From NCBI GenBank assembly GCA_005778315.1, contig SXOW01000429.1, positions 1 to 8,717 on the forward strand: 8,717 nt of DNA, in the 5' to 3' direction. The notes under the pieces are model-generated. The model searched no databases. It was not told the origin of the DNA and saw only the letters and a program-made list of their open reading frames with translations. The stretch is from Acidobacteriota bacterium (lineage in GTDB: Bacteria; Acidobacteriota; Vicinamibacteria; Vicinamibacterales; UBA8438). Positions 1-7,081 of this stretch are shown piece by piece. The stretch's first letter is position 1. Each line of letters begins with the position of its first letter. The position numbers and the translations under genes were made by a program.

Positions 1-372
1 GACTACACCATCCTGGGCGCGATGCAAATCGGGGCGAACGGCGACCTCGCCAACTGGTCCACGGGCGAGGCTGACGCGATACCCGCGGTGGGCGGCGCGA
101 TGGACCTCGTGGCCGGCGTGCCGAACGTCCTGGTCATCACGGAGCACACCACCGTGGATGGCCAACCCAAGCTGGTCGAGCGCTGTACCTACTCGCTGAC
201 CGGCGTCGGGGTCGTGACCCGGATCTACACCAACCTGGCTGTGATCGATGTGGCGGATGGCGGCTTCTTGTTGCGGGAGCTGGCGCCAGGCGTGGATCTG
301 GAGACCGTTCGGTCGCTGACCGGCGGCCCGCTACGAGTCGAGGGTGACCCGCCCCACATGAGCTGCCCCTGA
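1..372 (+). CDS. scoB: 3-oxoacid CoA-transferase, subunit B (C-terminal part; 5' end outside window)
   Basis: This reading frame is open from the first base and ends at TGA 370-372, giving the last 123 residues of the protein. Enzymes of this family move CoA between succinyl-CoA or acetyl-CoA and a 3-oxoacid such as acetoacetate, in the cytoplasm, as an A/B heteromer. Conserved family I CoA-transferase B-subunit blocks are seen in order: LGAMQIGANGDLANW, GGAMDLVAG, EHTTVDGQPKLVERC, LTGVGVVTRIYTNLAVIDV and LRELAPGV near the end. The catalytic glutamate of the SENG-type motif lies in the missing N-terminal part. The A subunit is normally encoded just upstream. The sequence cannot tell the acetoacetate enzymes ScoB and AtoA apart, nor fully exclude PcaJ (3-oxoadipate), so the symbol is tentative while the family is secure. 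The C-terminus ends shortly after the last conserved block, as is usual. Confidence 0.9.
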   Translation, partial: DYTILGAMQIGANGDLANWSTGEADAIPAVGGAMDLVAGVPNVLVITEHTTVDGQPKLVERCTYSLTGVGVVTRIYTNLAVIDVADGGFLLRELAPGVDLETVRSLTGGPLRVEGDPPHMSCP

Positions 373-417
373 GCGGTTTTCCAGCGAGGCGTCCGCGTGG
401 TGCCGCCCCGCGCTCGC

Positions 418-446
418 AGGACAGGCGGAGTCCGATGTGGCACAAT
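418..446 (+). promoter_or_regulatory. Candidate promoter for the cytochrome/DUF1501 pair
   Basis: AGGACA (418-423), a 17-base spacer and CACAAT (441-446) resemble a sigma-70 type -35/-10 pair, each matching four of six consensus bases. A TG at 438-439 gives an extended -10. The predicted transcript start near 453 would leave a leader of about 55 bases before ATG 508. A second -10-like box, TACAGT, lies at 474-479 but has no matching -35. Both sit in the 135-base gap between the CoA-transferase and the cytochrome gene. The call is weak because it rests on pattern alone. Confidence 0.35.
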
Positions 447-494
447 GCCGACAACACACCCTACGGGCGTCCGTACAGTAGGCTCGACTGCTTC

Positions 495-498
495 GGAG
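495..498 (+). promoter_or_regulatory. Ribosome binding site (GGAG) deciding the ATG 508 start
   Basis: GGAG at 495-498 lies 9 bases before ATG 508, a good Shine-Dalgarno distance. It supports 508 over the in-frame GTG at 397. The 397 start would add 37 residues with no signal-peptide character ahead of a clear signal sequence. Confidence 0.6.
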
Positions 499-507
499 TC
501 AAGGCCC

Positions 508-3500
508 ATGTCGCACTTTCGTATTCGCCGTGCTGTGCGTGTCGGCTTGGTCGTTACCTTGTTACCGCTCTGTGGGGTGCAGGTGGCAGCCCAGGCGTCC
601 GACCCCCTCGACTTTCAGCGGGACATACGGCCGATCCTCGCCGACAACTGTTTCCAGTGTCACGGTCCCGATGTCGGGTCGCGCCGGGCCGCGCTTCGGC
701 TCGACACGCAGGACGGAGCCATGGCGGCACGACCGAACGGTGCGGCCATCGTGGCGGACGACCCGGACGCCAGTCTGCTGGTTCAGCGCATCACGCACCC
801 CGACGCGCGGCGCCGCATGCCGCCGGTGGCGGCGAACAAGACGCTGAGCGACGCGGAGATTGCGATGCTGCGCCGCTGGATTTCGGAAGGGGCGTCCTGG
901 GACCAGCACTGGTCATTTGAGCCGGTCGAGCGGCCGGTTCTGCCGACGGTTGTGGCGACGGACTGGCCGCGACAGCCACTGGACCGTTTCGTCCTGTCGA
1001 GGCTCGAAGCGGAGCGGTTGGCCCCGGCGCCGGAAGCGGATAAAGCTTCGTTGGCGCGTCGTGTGGCGCTTGATCTGACCGGGCTTCCGGTGGATCCAGG
1101 GACCCTGGCCACGTTTCTCGCCGACACCTCGGATACGGCGTACGAGACCCTGGTGGATCGCTTGCTGTCGTCCACACACTACGGCGAGCACCGTGCCCGC
1201 TACTGGTTGGACGCAGCGCGCTACGGCGATACCCACGGCATCCACATCGACAACTATCGAGAGATGTATGCCTACCGCGACTGGGTGATCGCCGCGTTCA
1301 ATCAGAATCAGCCGTTCGACCAGTTCACGGTCGACCAGATTGCCGGTGACCTGTTGCCTGCGCCGAGCCTCGAGCAACTGGTCGCCACTGGGTTCCAGCG
1401 CAACAACATCACGACCAACGAAGGCGGCGTCGTCCCAGAGGAATACGAAGCGATCTACGCCAAGGACCGGGCGGAGACCATCGGGAGTGTCTTTCTCGGC
1501 CTCACGGTGGGGTGCGCCACCTGCCACGACCACAAGTTCGATCCCATCGCGCAACGTGAGTTTTACGCGATGACGGCCTTCTTTCGGAACACGACCCAAT
1601 ACGTCATGGACGGGAACGTGTCCGATCCGCCGCCGATCCTCGTGGTGCCCGACACGACGGACCGGGAGTTGTGGGGGCAACTTCGCGTGCAGGCGGCAGA
1701 TGTCGAGACGCAACTGCAAGCCAGGGCGGCAGCCATCGACCCGGCGTTCGACGAGTGGTTGACTCGTGGCGCGCATCGCGATGTCGCCACGCCGCTTGAG
1801 CCGACCGCCGAAGTGCTGACGATGGCGCTCGACGACGCCGATGGTCCAGCCGTCTGGCTCGACGCGGTGAAACGGCCGATCGTGGTGCGGTCCGGAGCGC
1901 GGGTCGTGGATGGACCACAGGGGCACGCCGCGCTGACATTTGACGCAGGCGGCTGGGCAGAACTGCCGGCGCTGTCTCTGGACACCGACACACCGTTCTC
2001 GATCGCACTGTGGATCTATCAGCCAGTAGACGAAGGCACATTCGCGGTGGCCGGGCAGTACGACGAGAACGACGGCTCGCGCGGGTGGGCGATGACCATC
2101 GACTCCCGTCAGTTGACCTTCCGCATGACTGGTGACCGGGCCTTGCTCGGGGAGGCGGCGCCGAGCGCGCGGATCGGTCCCATCAACACGAAGCGGATGC
2201 CCACTGGCGTCTGGACCCACATCGTCGTAACCCACGACGGCTCGGGTGAGCGCGGGGGGCTACATATCTACCAGGACGGTGCGCTGGTCGAGGAGCAGGG
2301 CAGCGAATTCTTCGCGAAGGCGGAGGGTTCGATCCTGACCGATCGACCCTTGGCCCTCGGACGGGGTGAGGCCACGCCTGGCGGGGTCGCCGAGGTGCGG
2401 GACTTTGCCGGTGGCGGGATCGCGGATCTGCGGGTGTTCAACCGTGTGCTCACCGTCGACGAGGCGCGGGTCGTCGCCGAGTGGGAGACCGTGCGGAGCG
2501 CCGGCACGAAGTCTCCCGAGGCGCTCACCCAGGCGGAGCGGGACGCGCTGCGGCTGCGCTACCTGAGCATCGAGGACAGCGCCTTCCAATCCCTGGTGGC
2601 CAGCAAACGGGACATCGAGCGCCAGTGGCGCGAGGTACGACGTCGCGGGAGCATCACGCACGTCATGCACGAGTCGCCCGACACTGAGCCCGAAGCGCAT
2701 GTGTTGAGCCGCGGCATGTATGACCAGCCGCTCGAGCGGGTGCTGGCCGGAACCCCGGCCGCGCTGCCGCCGATGGCCGCGTCGTTGCCGCGCAACCGTC
2801 TCGGGCTGGCACGCTGGCTGGTCGATGACGCGAACCCACTCATGAGCCGGGTCACGGTCAATCGATTCTGGCAGCAGCTGTTCGGCACCGGCCTGGTGGC
2901 GACCAGTGAGGACTTCGGCGCGCAGGGAGAGATCCCCTCGCATCCAGACCTGCTCGATCACTTGGCGGTCGAGTTTCGCGAGTCGGGCTGGGACGTGAAG
3001 CAGTTCTTTCGCACGCTGGTGACCTCGGCCACGTATCGGCAGGCCGCGGTCACGACGCCGGCCAAACTGGAACAGGACCCACAGAACCGACTGCTGTCTC
3101 GGGGGCCGCGTTTCCGCATGGACGCGGAGATGGTGCGAGACTACGCCCTGGCGGCGAGCGGATTGCTGGTGCGCACGATTGGCGGCGCGAGCGTGAAGCC
3201 GTATCAGCCCGACGGCGTGTGGTCGATGGTGGCGATGCCTCAGAGCAATACGCGGGTCTACCAGCAGGACTCTGGCGAGAGCCTCTATCGGCGCAGTCTC
3301 TATACGTTCTGGAAGCGTTCGGCCCCGCCGGCGTCGATGGACATTTTCAACGCCCCCACACGCGAGTATTCCACCGTGCGACGCGAGCGGACGAATACGC
3401 CGCTGCAGGCGCTGGTGACCATGAACGACACACAGTTCGTCGAAGCGGCGCGGCATCTCGCGCAACGGGCGATGCGCGAGGCCGGGGACGATGTCGATCG

Positions 3501-3741
3501 GCGGCTCGACTACGTCACCACCCGACTGCTGGCGCGTGCGTTCACCGCGCCTGAGCGCGCGGTCGCGAAGCGGACGCTGGACGGATTTCTCACGCTCTAT
3601 GAGCGTAGCCCAGGGGATGCCCAGGCGCTGCTGCAGGTCGGCGAGTCAGCCTTCGACGGGGGGTTGCCGGTGCCCGAGTCCGCGGCGTGGACCATGCTCG
3701 CAAACCAGTTGCTGAACCTGGACGAAGTACTCAACAAGTAG
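508..3741 (+). CDS. Exported planctomycete-type cytochrome protein (PSCyt1 - DUF1549 - LamG - DUF1553)
   Basis: This 1077-residue exported protein has a signal peptide (residues 1-30, basic start then hydrophobic run, likely cleaved after AQA). Residues about 34-128 are a PSCyt1 c-type cytochrome-like domain with a CFQCH haem motif (48-52) and an MPP motif (104-106) that may supply the distal ligand. DUF1549 spans about 155-360 and carries a second motif, CATCHDHKFDP (336-346). A LamG/concanavalin-like domain lies at about 490-648 and DUF1553 at about 760-1035, with hallmark stretches VNRFWQQLFG and RRERTNTPLQAL. After signal removal the only cysteines I find are the four in the two CxxCH motifs. 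The family is common in Planctomycetes, Verrucomicrobia and Acidobacteria; a redox or polysaccharide-related role at the envelope is proposed but not proven. The DUF1501 gene follows 5 bases downstream and is the usual partner. Domain identity is confident; function is not. Confidence 0.92.
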   Translation: MSHFRIRRAVRVGLVVTLLPLCGVQVAAQASDPLDFQRDIRPILADNCFQCHGPDVGSRRAALRLDTQDGAMAARPNGAAIVADDPDASLLVQRITHPDARRRMPPVAANKTLSDAEIAMLRRWISEGASWDQHWSFEPVERPVLPTVVATDWPRQPLDRFVLSRLEAERLAPAPEADKASLARRVALDLTGLPVDPGTLATFLADTSDTAYETLVDRLLSSTHYGEHRARYWLDAARYGDTHGIHIDNYREMYAYRDWVIAAFNQNQPFDQFTVDQIAGDLLPAPSLEQLVATGFQRNNITTNEGGVVPEEYEAIYAKDRAETIGSVFLGLTVGCATCHDHKFDPIAQREFYAMTAFFRNTTQYVMDGNVSDPPPILVVPDTTDRELWGQLRVQAADVETQLQARAAAIDPAFDEWLTRGAHRDVATPLEPTAEVLTMALDDADGPAVWLDAVKRPIVVRSGARVVDGPQGHAALTFDAGGWAELPALSLDTDTPFSIALWIYQPVDEGTFAVAGQYDENDGSRGWAMTIDSRQLTFRMTGDRALLGEAAPSARIGPINTKRMPTGVWTHIVVTHDGSGERGGLHIYQDGALVEEQGSEFFAKAEGSILTDRPLALGRGEATPGGVAEVRDFAGGGIADLRVFNRVLTVDEARVVAEWETVRSAGTKSPEALTQAERDALRLRYLSIEDSAFQSLVASKRDIERQWREVRRRGSITHVMHESPDTEPEAHVLSRGMYDQPLERVLAGTPAALPPMAASLPRNRLGLARWLVDDANPLMSRVTVNRFWQQLFGTGLVATSEDFGAQGEIPSHPDLLDHLAVEFRESGWDVKQFFRTLVTSATYRQAAVTTPAKLEQDPQNRLLSRGPRFRMDAEMVRDYALAASGLLVRTIGGASVKPYQPDGVWSMVAMPQSNTRVYQQDSGESLYRRSLYTFWKRSAPPASMDIFNAPTREYSTVRRERTNTPLQALVTMNDTQFVEAARHLAQRAMREAGDDVDRRLDYVTTRLLARAFTAPERAVAKRTLDGFLTLYERSPGDAQALLQVGESAFDGGLPVPESAAWTMLANQLLNLDEVLNK

Positions 3742-3746
3742 GCACG

Positions 3747-5210
3747 ATGCATCCATTCAAGGAAGCGATTCGCACCGAGACGCGCCGTCAGTTCTTTGGC
3801 ACCGCCGCCACTGGCCTTGGCGGGCTTGCGCTCGCCAATCTGTTGTCGACCGACGCCTTTGCGCTCCCGCAACCCAGCGGCGTCGGCGGGTTGCCGTCGC
3901 TGCCACACTTTGCCCCCCGCGCGAAGCGGTGCATCTATCTCCACATGATGGGCGCACCGCCGCAGATGGATCTGCTCGACTACAAACCCCAGATGCAGGA
4001 TTGGTACAACAAAGACCTCCCGGAGTCGATACGGCAGGGGCAGCGGTTGACCACGATGACGTCCGGGCAGTCGCGCTTCCCGATTGCGCCGTCCGTGTTC
4101 ACCTTCGCGCAGCACGGCCAGAGCGGCACGTGGTTCTCGGAGCTCCTGCCGCACACGGCGAGTATGGCCGACGACCTGGTCGTGATCAGGTCGATGCACA
4201 CCGACGCGATCAACCACGAACCGGGCATCACCTTCATCCAGACCGGGCAACAGATTCCGGGCCGACCGTGTATCGGCTCGTGGTTTGCCTATGGCCTTGG
4301 CAGCATGAACGAGAACTTGCCGACGTTCGTGGTGATGAACGCCGAACGGAGCCACCCGCGGGCAAACGTGCAGGCGATTTCGGCCAAGCTGTGGAGCGCC
4401 GGGTTTCTGTCACCAGCCTACGCCGGGGTGGGCCTACGCACGGGAGCCGACCCGGTGCTGTATCTCAAGGACCCGCGAGGCGTGTCGCCAGCCGTTCGAC
4501 GAGCGATGCTGGACGGGTTGGGGGACCTGAACCGACTGCGACATGCGGACGTCGGGGACCCGGAGACGCTCGCGCGTATCGAGCAGTACGAGATGGCGTT
4601 CAAGATGCAGTCGTCCGTGCCAGAGATGGCTGATCTGTCGAGCGAGCCGGACAGCACGTTTGAACGCTGGGGTGAGGACGCCAAACAGGCTGGCAAATTC
4701 CAGAACGCGGCCCTCATCGCGCGTCGTCTCGTCGAGCGCGGTGTGCGCTTTGTGCAGATCTATCACCGGGGGTGGGACGTGCACTCCTTTGCCCCGGAAG
4801 TGTTGCCGGCGCAGGCGCGGGACGTGGACCGTGCCGCGTGGGCGCTCATTCAGGACCTCAAGGAGCGGGGCCTGTTTGATGAGACGCTGGTTATCTGGGG
4901 CGGCGAGTTTGGCCGAACGATCTACTCGCAGGGACGGTTGACCCCGACGGAGTACGGTCGAGACCATCACCCTCGCTGTTTCAGTCTGTGGATGGCGGGT
5001 GGTGGCGTCAAAGGGGGCACCGTCTACGGCGAGACGGACGACTTCTCGTACAACATCGTCAAGGACCCGGTCCACATCCGCGACTTCCAGGCGACCATCC
5101 TGCACCTGTTCGGGATCGACCACGAGCGGTTCACCCACAACCACCAAGGCCTCGACGCGCGTTTGACCGGCGTCGAGCCGGCGCGCGTCGTCCACGAAGT
5201 CCTGGCCTAG
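3747..5210 (+). CDS. DUF1501 family protein, Tat-exported, alkaline-phosphatase-like fold
   Basis: This 487-residue protein belongs to the DUF1501 family, placed in the alkaline phosphatase/sulfatase-like superfamily; its substrate is unknown. Residues 12-30 form a twin-arginine signal (TRRQFF followed by a small-residue hydrophobic stretch), so it is probably exported folded through Tat. Family landmarks are LHMMGAPPQMDLLDYKP (65-81), NHEPG (156-160), the YHRGWDVH block (339-346), WGGEFGRT (384-391), GRDHHP (404-409) and HLFGIDHERFTHNHQGLD (453-470). Several of the histidines and acidic residues are plausible metal ligands. ATG 3747 is preferred to the in-frame ATG 3687, which lies inside the previous gene and would put 20 extra residues before the Tat motif. 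Five bases separate it from the DUF1549/DUF1553 gene, and an AAGTAGG stretch overlapping that gene's stop may act as ribosome binding site. The two are almost certainly one operon and may form a complex, since the pairing recurs across phyla. Confidence 0.93.
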   Translation: MHPFKEAIRTETRRQFFGTAATGLGGLALANLLSTDAFALPQPSGVGGLPSLPHFAPRAKRCIYLHMMGAPPQMDLLDYKPQMQDWYNKDLPESIRQGQRLTTMTSGQSRFPIAPSVFTFAQHGQSGTWFSELLPHTASMADDLVVIRSMHTDAINHEPGITFIQTGQQIPGRPCIGSWFAYGLGSMNENLPTFVVMNAERSHPRANVQAISAKLWSAGFLSPAYAGVGLRTGADPVLYLKDPRGVSPAVRRAMLDGLGDLNRLRHADVGDPETLARIEQYEMAFKMQSSVPEMADLSSEPDSTFERWGEDAKQAGKFQNAALIARRLVERGVRFVQIYHRGWDVHSFAPEVLPAQARDVDRAAWALIQDLKERGLFDETLVIWGGEFGRTIYSQGRLTPTEYGRDHHPRCFSLWMAGGGVKGGTVYGETDDFSYNIVKDPVHIRDFQATILHLFGIDHERFTHNHQGLDARLTGVEPARVVHEVLA

Positions 5211-5236
5211 GGCTGGTCCATCTGCGGCGTGGTGGC

Positions 5237-5258
5237 TCCGGGTACAATGGCGCCCGGA
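5237..5258 (+). promoter_or_regulatory. Candidate -10 box within an inverted repeat, next to the start codon
   Basis: TACAAT at 5243-5248 matches the -10 consensus at five of six positions. It is flanked by perfect 6-base inverted repeat arms, TCCGGG (5237-5242) and CCCGGA (5253-5258), the second ending immediately before ATG 5259. No convincing -35 is seen at normal spacing, so an activator or the repeat itself may matter. Transcription starting about 7 bases after the box would give a leader of only a few bases. Confidence 0.4.
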
Positions 5259-6092
5259 ATGTCACACGCCAACGACGCCACCCGTGTCGAACAGGGGCCG
5301 CACCGCCGCACGGGTGGACTGATCCTCGGCCTGGTCGTCCTGGCGCTTGCCGTCGAGGCCCCGCCCGCGCAGGCGCAACCTGCGCCGAGCGAGCGCGTCG
5401 TGGCGTGGCTGGATCTGGGCTGGCGCCCGCTCTCGCGCACGTTCGCCACGACACAGACGTTGGAGCTTTTCTCCGAGCAGGGCGCGTTCCAGGCCGACTA
5501 CGCTGTCGATGGTGGTGGCATTTTCGACGGCGGGATATCGGTGCAACTGTGGCGAAACCTCGCGGTTGGGCTTGACGTCTCGAGGTACCGGTCGGTGAAC
5601 TCCGCGCGGGTCCGCTCCGAGGTGCCGCACCCGTTTTTCTTCGACCTCCCACGCACGACGACCGGTGTGGTCGGGGGATTGGAGAGGCGGGAGACGGGCC
5701 TGCACATCCGCGCCCTCTGGGTGACACAGTTGGCCGACTGGTTGGTGGTGTCGGCGTCGTTCGGGCCGAGTGCGTTCAACGCGAAGCAGGATCTGATTTC
5801 CGACGTCGAGCATACCGAAGGTGCGTTTCCGTTCTCACACGTGCTGTTCACCGGACATCGTGTGAGCAGCCAATCCGCGACCACGCTCGGTGTCAACAGC
5901 GCCGTCGACGTTAACACCTACCTGCTGGACAGGCTTCCGTTCCTTCGGAACTACGACAAGATGCGGCACTTCGGCCTGGGCGTGCAGTTTCGCTACGTAC
6001 GGGGCAACGTGACCATGCCGGTCGGTGACCACTTCGCCGACGTGGACCTGGGTGGATTCCACGTGACATTTGGTTCGCGGGTGCGGTTCTAG
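5259..6092 (+). CDS. Probable outer-membrane beta-barrel protein
   Basis: The 277-residue product has a hydrophobic signal segment (about residues 19-33) followed by an APPAQAQ cleavage region, so it is exported by Sec. The mature part alternates polar and hydrophobic residues in strand-like stretches (for example GGISVQLWRNLAVGLDVSRY, 91-110) and ends in VTFGSRVRF. A C-terminal aromatic after alternating residues is the usual recognition signal for the BAM insertion machinery. The size fits an eight- to ten-stranded barrel. I do not recognise a specific family or substrate. The start is uncertain: GTG 5229 and ATG 5247 are in frame upstream, but the -10 box at 5243-5248 favours ATG 5259. There is no Shine-Dalgarno. 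The gene follows the DUF1501 gene by 48 bases and precedes a lipoprotein gene by 81 bases, which suggests a shared role at the cell surface. Confidence 0.75.
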   Translation: MSHANDATRVEQGPHRRTGGLILGLVVLALAVEAPPAQAQPAPSERVVAWLDLGWRPLSRTFATTQTLELFSEQGAFQADYAVDGGGIFDGGISVQLWRNLAVGLDVSRYRSVNSARVRSEVPHPFFFDLPRTTTGVVGGLERRETGLHIRALWVTQLADWLVVSASFGPSAFNAKQDLISDVEHTEGAFPFSHVLFTGHRVSSQSATTLGVNSAVDVNTYLLDRLPFLRNYDKMRHFGLGVQFRYVRGNVTMPVGDHFADVDLGGFHVTFGSRVRF

Positions 6093-6173
6093 AGAACGGA
6101 GTCTGTTCGAGGCCTGCTGAGAGGACGCCACGTCGGGCGCGCCGCCTGACGCGGGCCGGGGCACCGTCGCACG

Positions 6174-7019
6174 ATGGCCTTCAAGACAGGAACGGTCAAC
6201 CACCGGTGGCACGTGGGTGTCGCTGCCCTGCTCCTCGTCTCGTGCACGACGATGGCCTGCAAAGAAGAGGTTACGGCGCCCAGCACATGGGCTCAGGGTC
6301 CCATCGCCGCGGACGGCAGTGAGGACGATTGGGCCGGCCTGCTCACCGAGTTCGAGCAGTACGACCTCTCGCTGGGGTTGCTCAACGACGACGAATTTCT
6401 CTACGTCTCTTTGGTCAGCGACGGCGTCGTGGCACAGCAGGTCATGGCTGCCGGCCTCACCGTGTGGCTTGAACCGGCGGAGCGGAGGGGCGGGAAATAC
6501 GGCATCCGGTACCCCACGCCGCCCGATGTGGCCAACCTCGGGACGGCGAGAGTCGCCGTCAGTGGCGGTCAAACCGGGCGAGGGCCAGGCGGACCCGGCA
6601 CGCCGTCGAGCGCGCGCTTGAGACAGGTCGACCTGCTCGGCCCCGGGGACCTCGGCGAGCGTCGGCTTCCCCTGCCAGTCGGGGGCGGGCTTGAGGTTGC
6701 CGTCCAGCGCAACGGTCCGACGCTGGTCTACGAACTGCGGGTGCCGCTGGCCAGGGACGTCAACCACCGCATGGGCCTCGGCGTGATACCGGGCGAGACC
6801 ATCCGGGTCGGCTTTGAAACCGTCAACCTGCGAGATCTGCTCGGAGGCGGCCCCCGGTTTCCCGGTCGCCCGGGTAACTTCGGCGGTGGCGGCGGGCCGG
6901 GCGGTGGTGGTTCCGGCGGACTGGGCCGCACATTCGGTGGCGGGCGCGGCGGCGGTAGGGCGGAACGCGCGGACCCGCTTGAGCTGTGGGCCACCGTCGA
7001 GCTATCCACGGCGCCCTAA
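6174..7019 (+). CDS. Probable lipoprotein with CBM9/DOMON-like domain and glycine-rich insertion
   Basis: This 281-residue protein starts with a lipoprotein signal peptide; the lipobox LVSC gives the lipidated cysteine at residue 24 (a second cysteine, 29, is less likely). From about residue 42 the sequence resembles bacterial CBM9/DOMON-like beta-sandwich proteins: ADGSEDDWAGL (46-56), NDDEFLYVSLVSD (71-83), GLTVWLEP (94-101) and GKYGIRYP (107-114). Such domains bind carbohydrate or haem in some proteins; neither ligand is evident here. Residues 224-262 are a glycine-rich, low-complexity run, followed by ADPLELWATVEL (266-277), which looks like the last strand of the domain. No clear ribosome binding site precedes ATG 6174; the sequence GCACG lies directly before it. 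The neighbouring outer-membrane barrel suggests this protein is anchored in the outer membrane and acts with it. Signal assignment is confident, fold moderately so, function unknown. Confidence 0.75.
   Translation: MAFKTGTVNHRWHVGVAALLLVSCTTMACKEEVTAPSTWAQGPIAADGSEDDWAGLLTEFEQYDLSLGLLNDDEFLYVSLVSDGVVAQQVMAAGLTVWLEPAERRGGKYGIRYPTPPDVANLGTARVAVSGGQTGRGPGGPGTPSSARLRQVDLLGPGDLGERRLPLPVGGGLEVAVQRNGPTLVYELRVPLARDVNHRMGLGVIPGETIRVGFETVNLRDLLGGGPRFPGRPGNFGGGGGPGGGGSGGLGRTFGGGRGGGRAERADPLELWATVELSTAP
6843..6959 (+). repeat. Glycine-rich low-complexity segment inside the lipoprotein gene
   Basis: About 117 bases made largely of GGC/GGT/GGG codons encode a run of glycines broken by P, R, F, N and S (residues 224-262). 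The longest stretch reads GGGGGPGGGGSGG. The complementary strand is read as proline-rich in other frames, which makes misleading ORFs there. The tract is prone to length variation by slippage. Confidence 0.7.
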
Positions 7020-7046
7020 GGCTAGTCCCGCTCTCGACCATCGGGT

Positions 7047-7074
7047 TTGCCGAGCAAGAGCCATCTGATACAGT
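7047..7074 (+). promoter_or_regulatory. Promoter of the aminotransferase gene, apparently leaderless
   Basis: TTGCCG (7047-7052), a 16-base spacer and TACAGT (7069-7074) form a good sigma-70 type promoter, with a TGA extended -10 (7066-7068). Only 7 bases separate the -10 box from GTG 7082, so transcription is expected to start at or next to the start codon. No Shine-Dalgarno is present. The promoter lies in the 62-base gap after the lipoprotein gene, so the aminotransferase probably has its own transcript. Confidence 0.6.
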
Positions 7075-7081
7075 CCCCGCC

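Noticed and set aside
384..417. GCGAG/CTCGC inverted repeat after the CoA-transferase gene, considered as a terminator
   Set aside because: The stem is short, bulged, with a long loop and no T-tract; in DNA this GC-rich such pairings are frequent by chance.
397..507. N-terminal extension of the cytochrome protein from GTG 397
   Set aside because: It would start upstream of the candidate promoter boxes and place 37 non-hydrophobic residues before the signal peptide; GGAG at 495-498 supports ATG 508.
559..576. Possible lipobox at LPLC (residue 22) in the cytochrome protein
   Set aside because: The residues before the cysteine (L-P-L) do not fit the lipobox, which wants a small residue directly before Cys. 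A standard signal peptidase site after AQA at residue 30 fits better.
913..2235. 440-codon open frame on the minus strand
   Set aside because: It lies wholly antisense to the PSCyt1/DUF1549/LamG region, whose motifs are unmistakable. The translation is arginine-, histidine- and valine-rich with no recognisable domain, as expected for a shadow frame in GC-rich DNA.
2260..3465. 401-codon open frame on the minus strand
   Set aside because: It is antisense to the LamG/DUF1553 region, with arginine- and histidine-rich composition, no motif and no start signal.
4988..5575. 195-codon plus-strand frame bridging the DUF1501 and barrel genes
   Set aside because: It overlaps the conserved C-terminus of DUF1501 and the signal peptide of the barrel protein in another frame, and is rich in arginine and proline without any domain.
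5835..6767. 310-codon open frame on the minus strand
   Set aside because: It spans the end of the barrel gene and most of the lipoprotein gene in antisense; both plus-strand genes have clear export signals and domain features.
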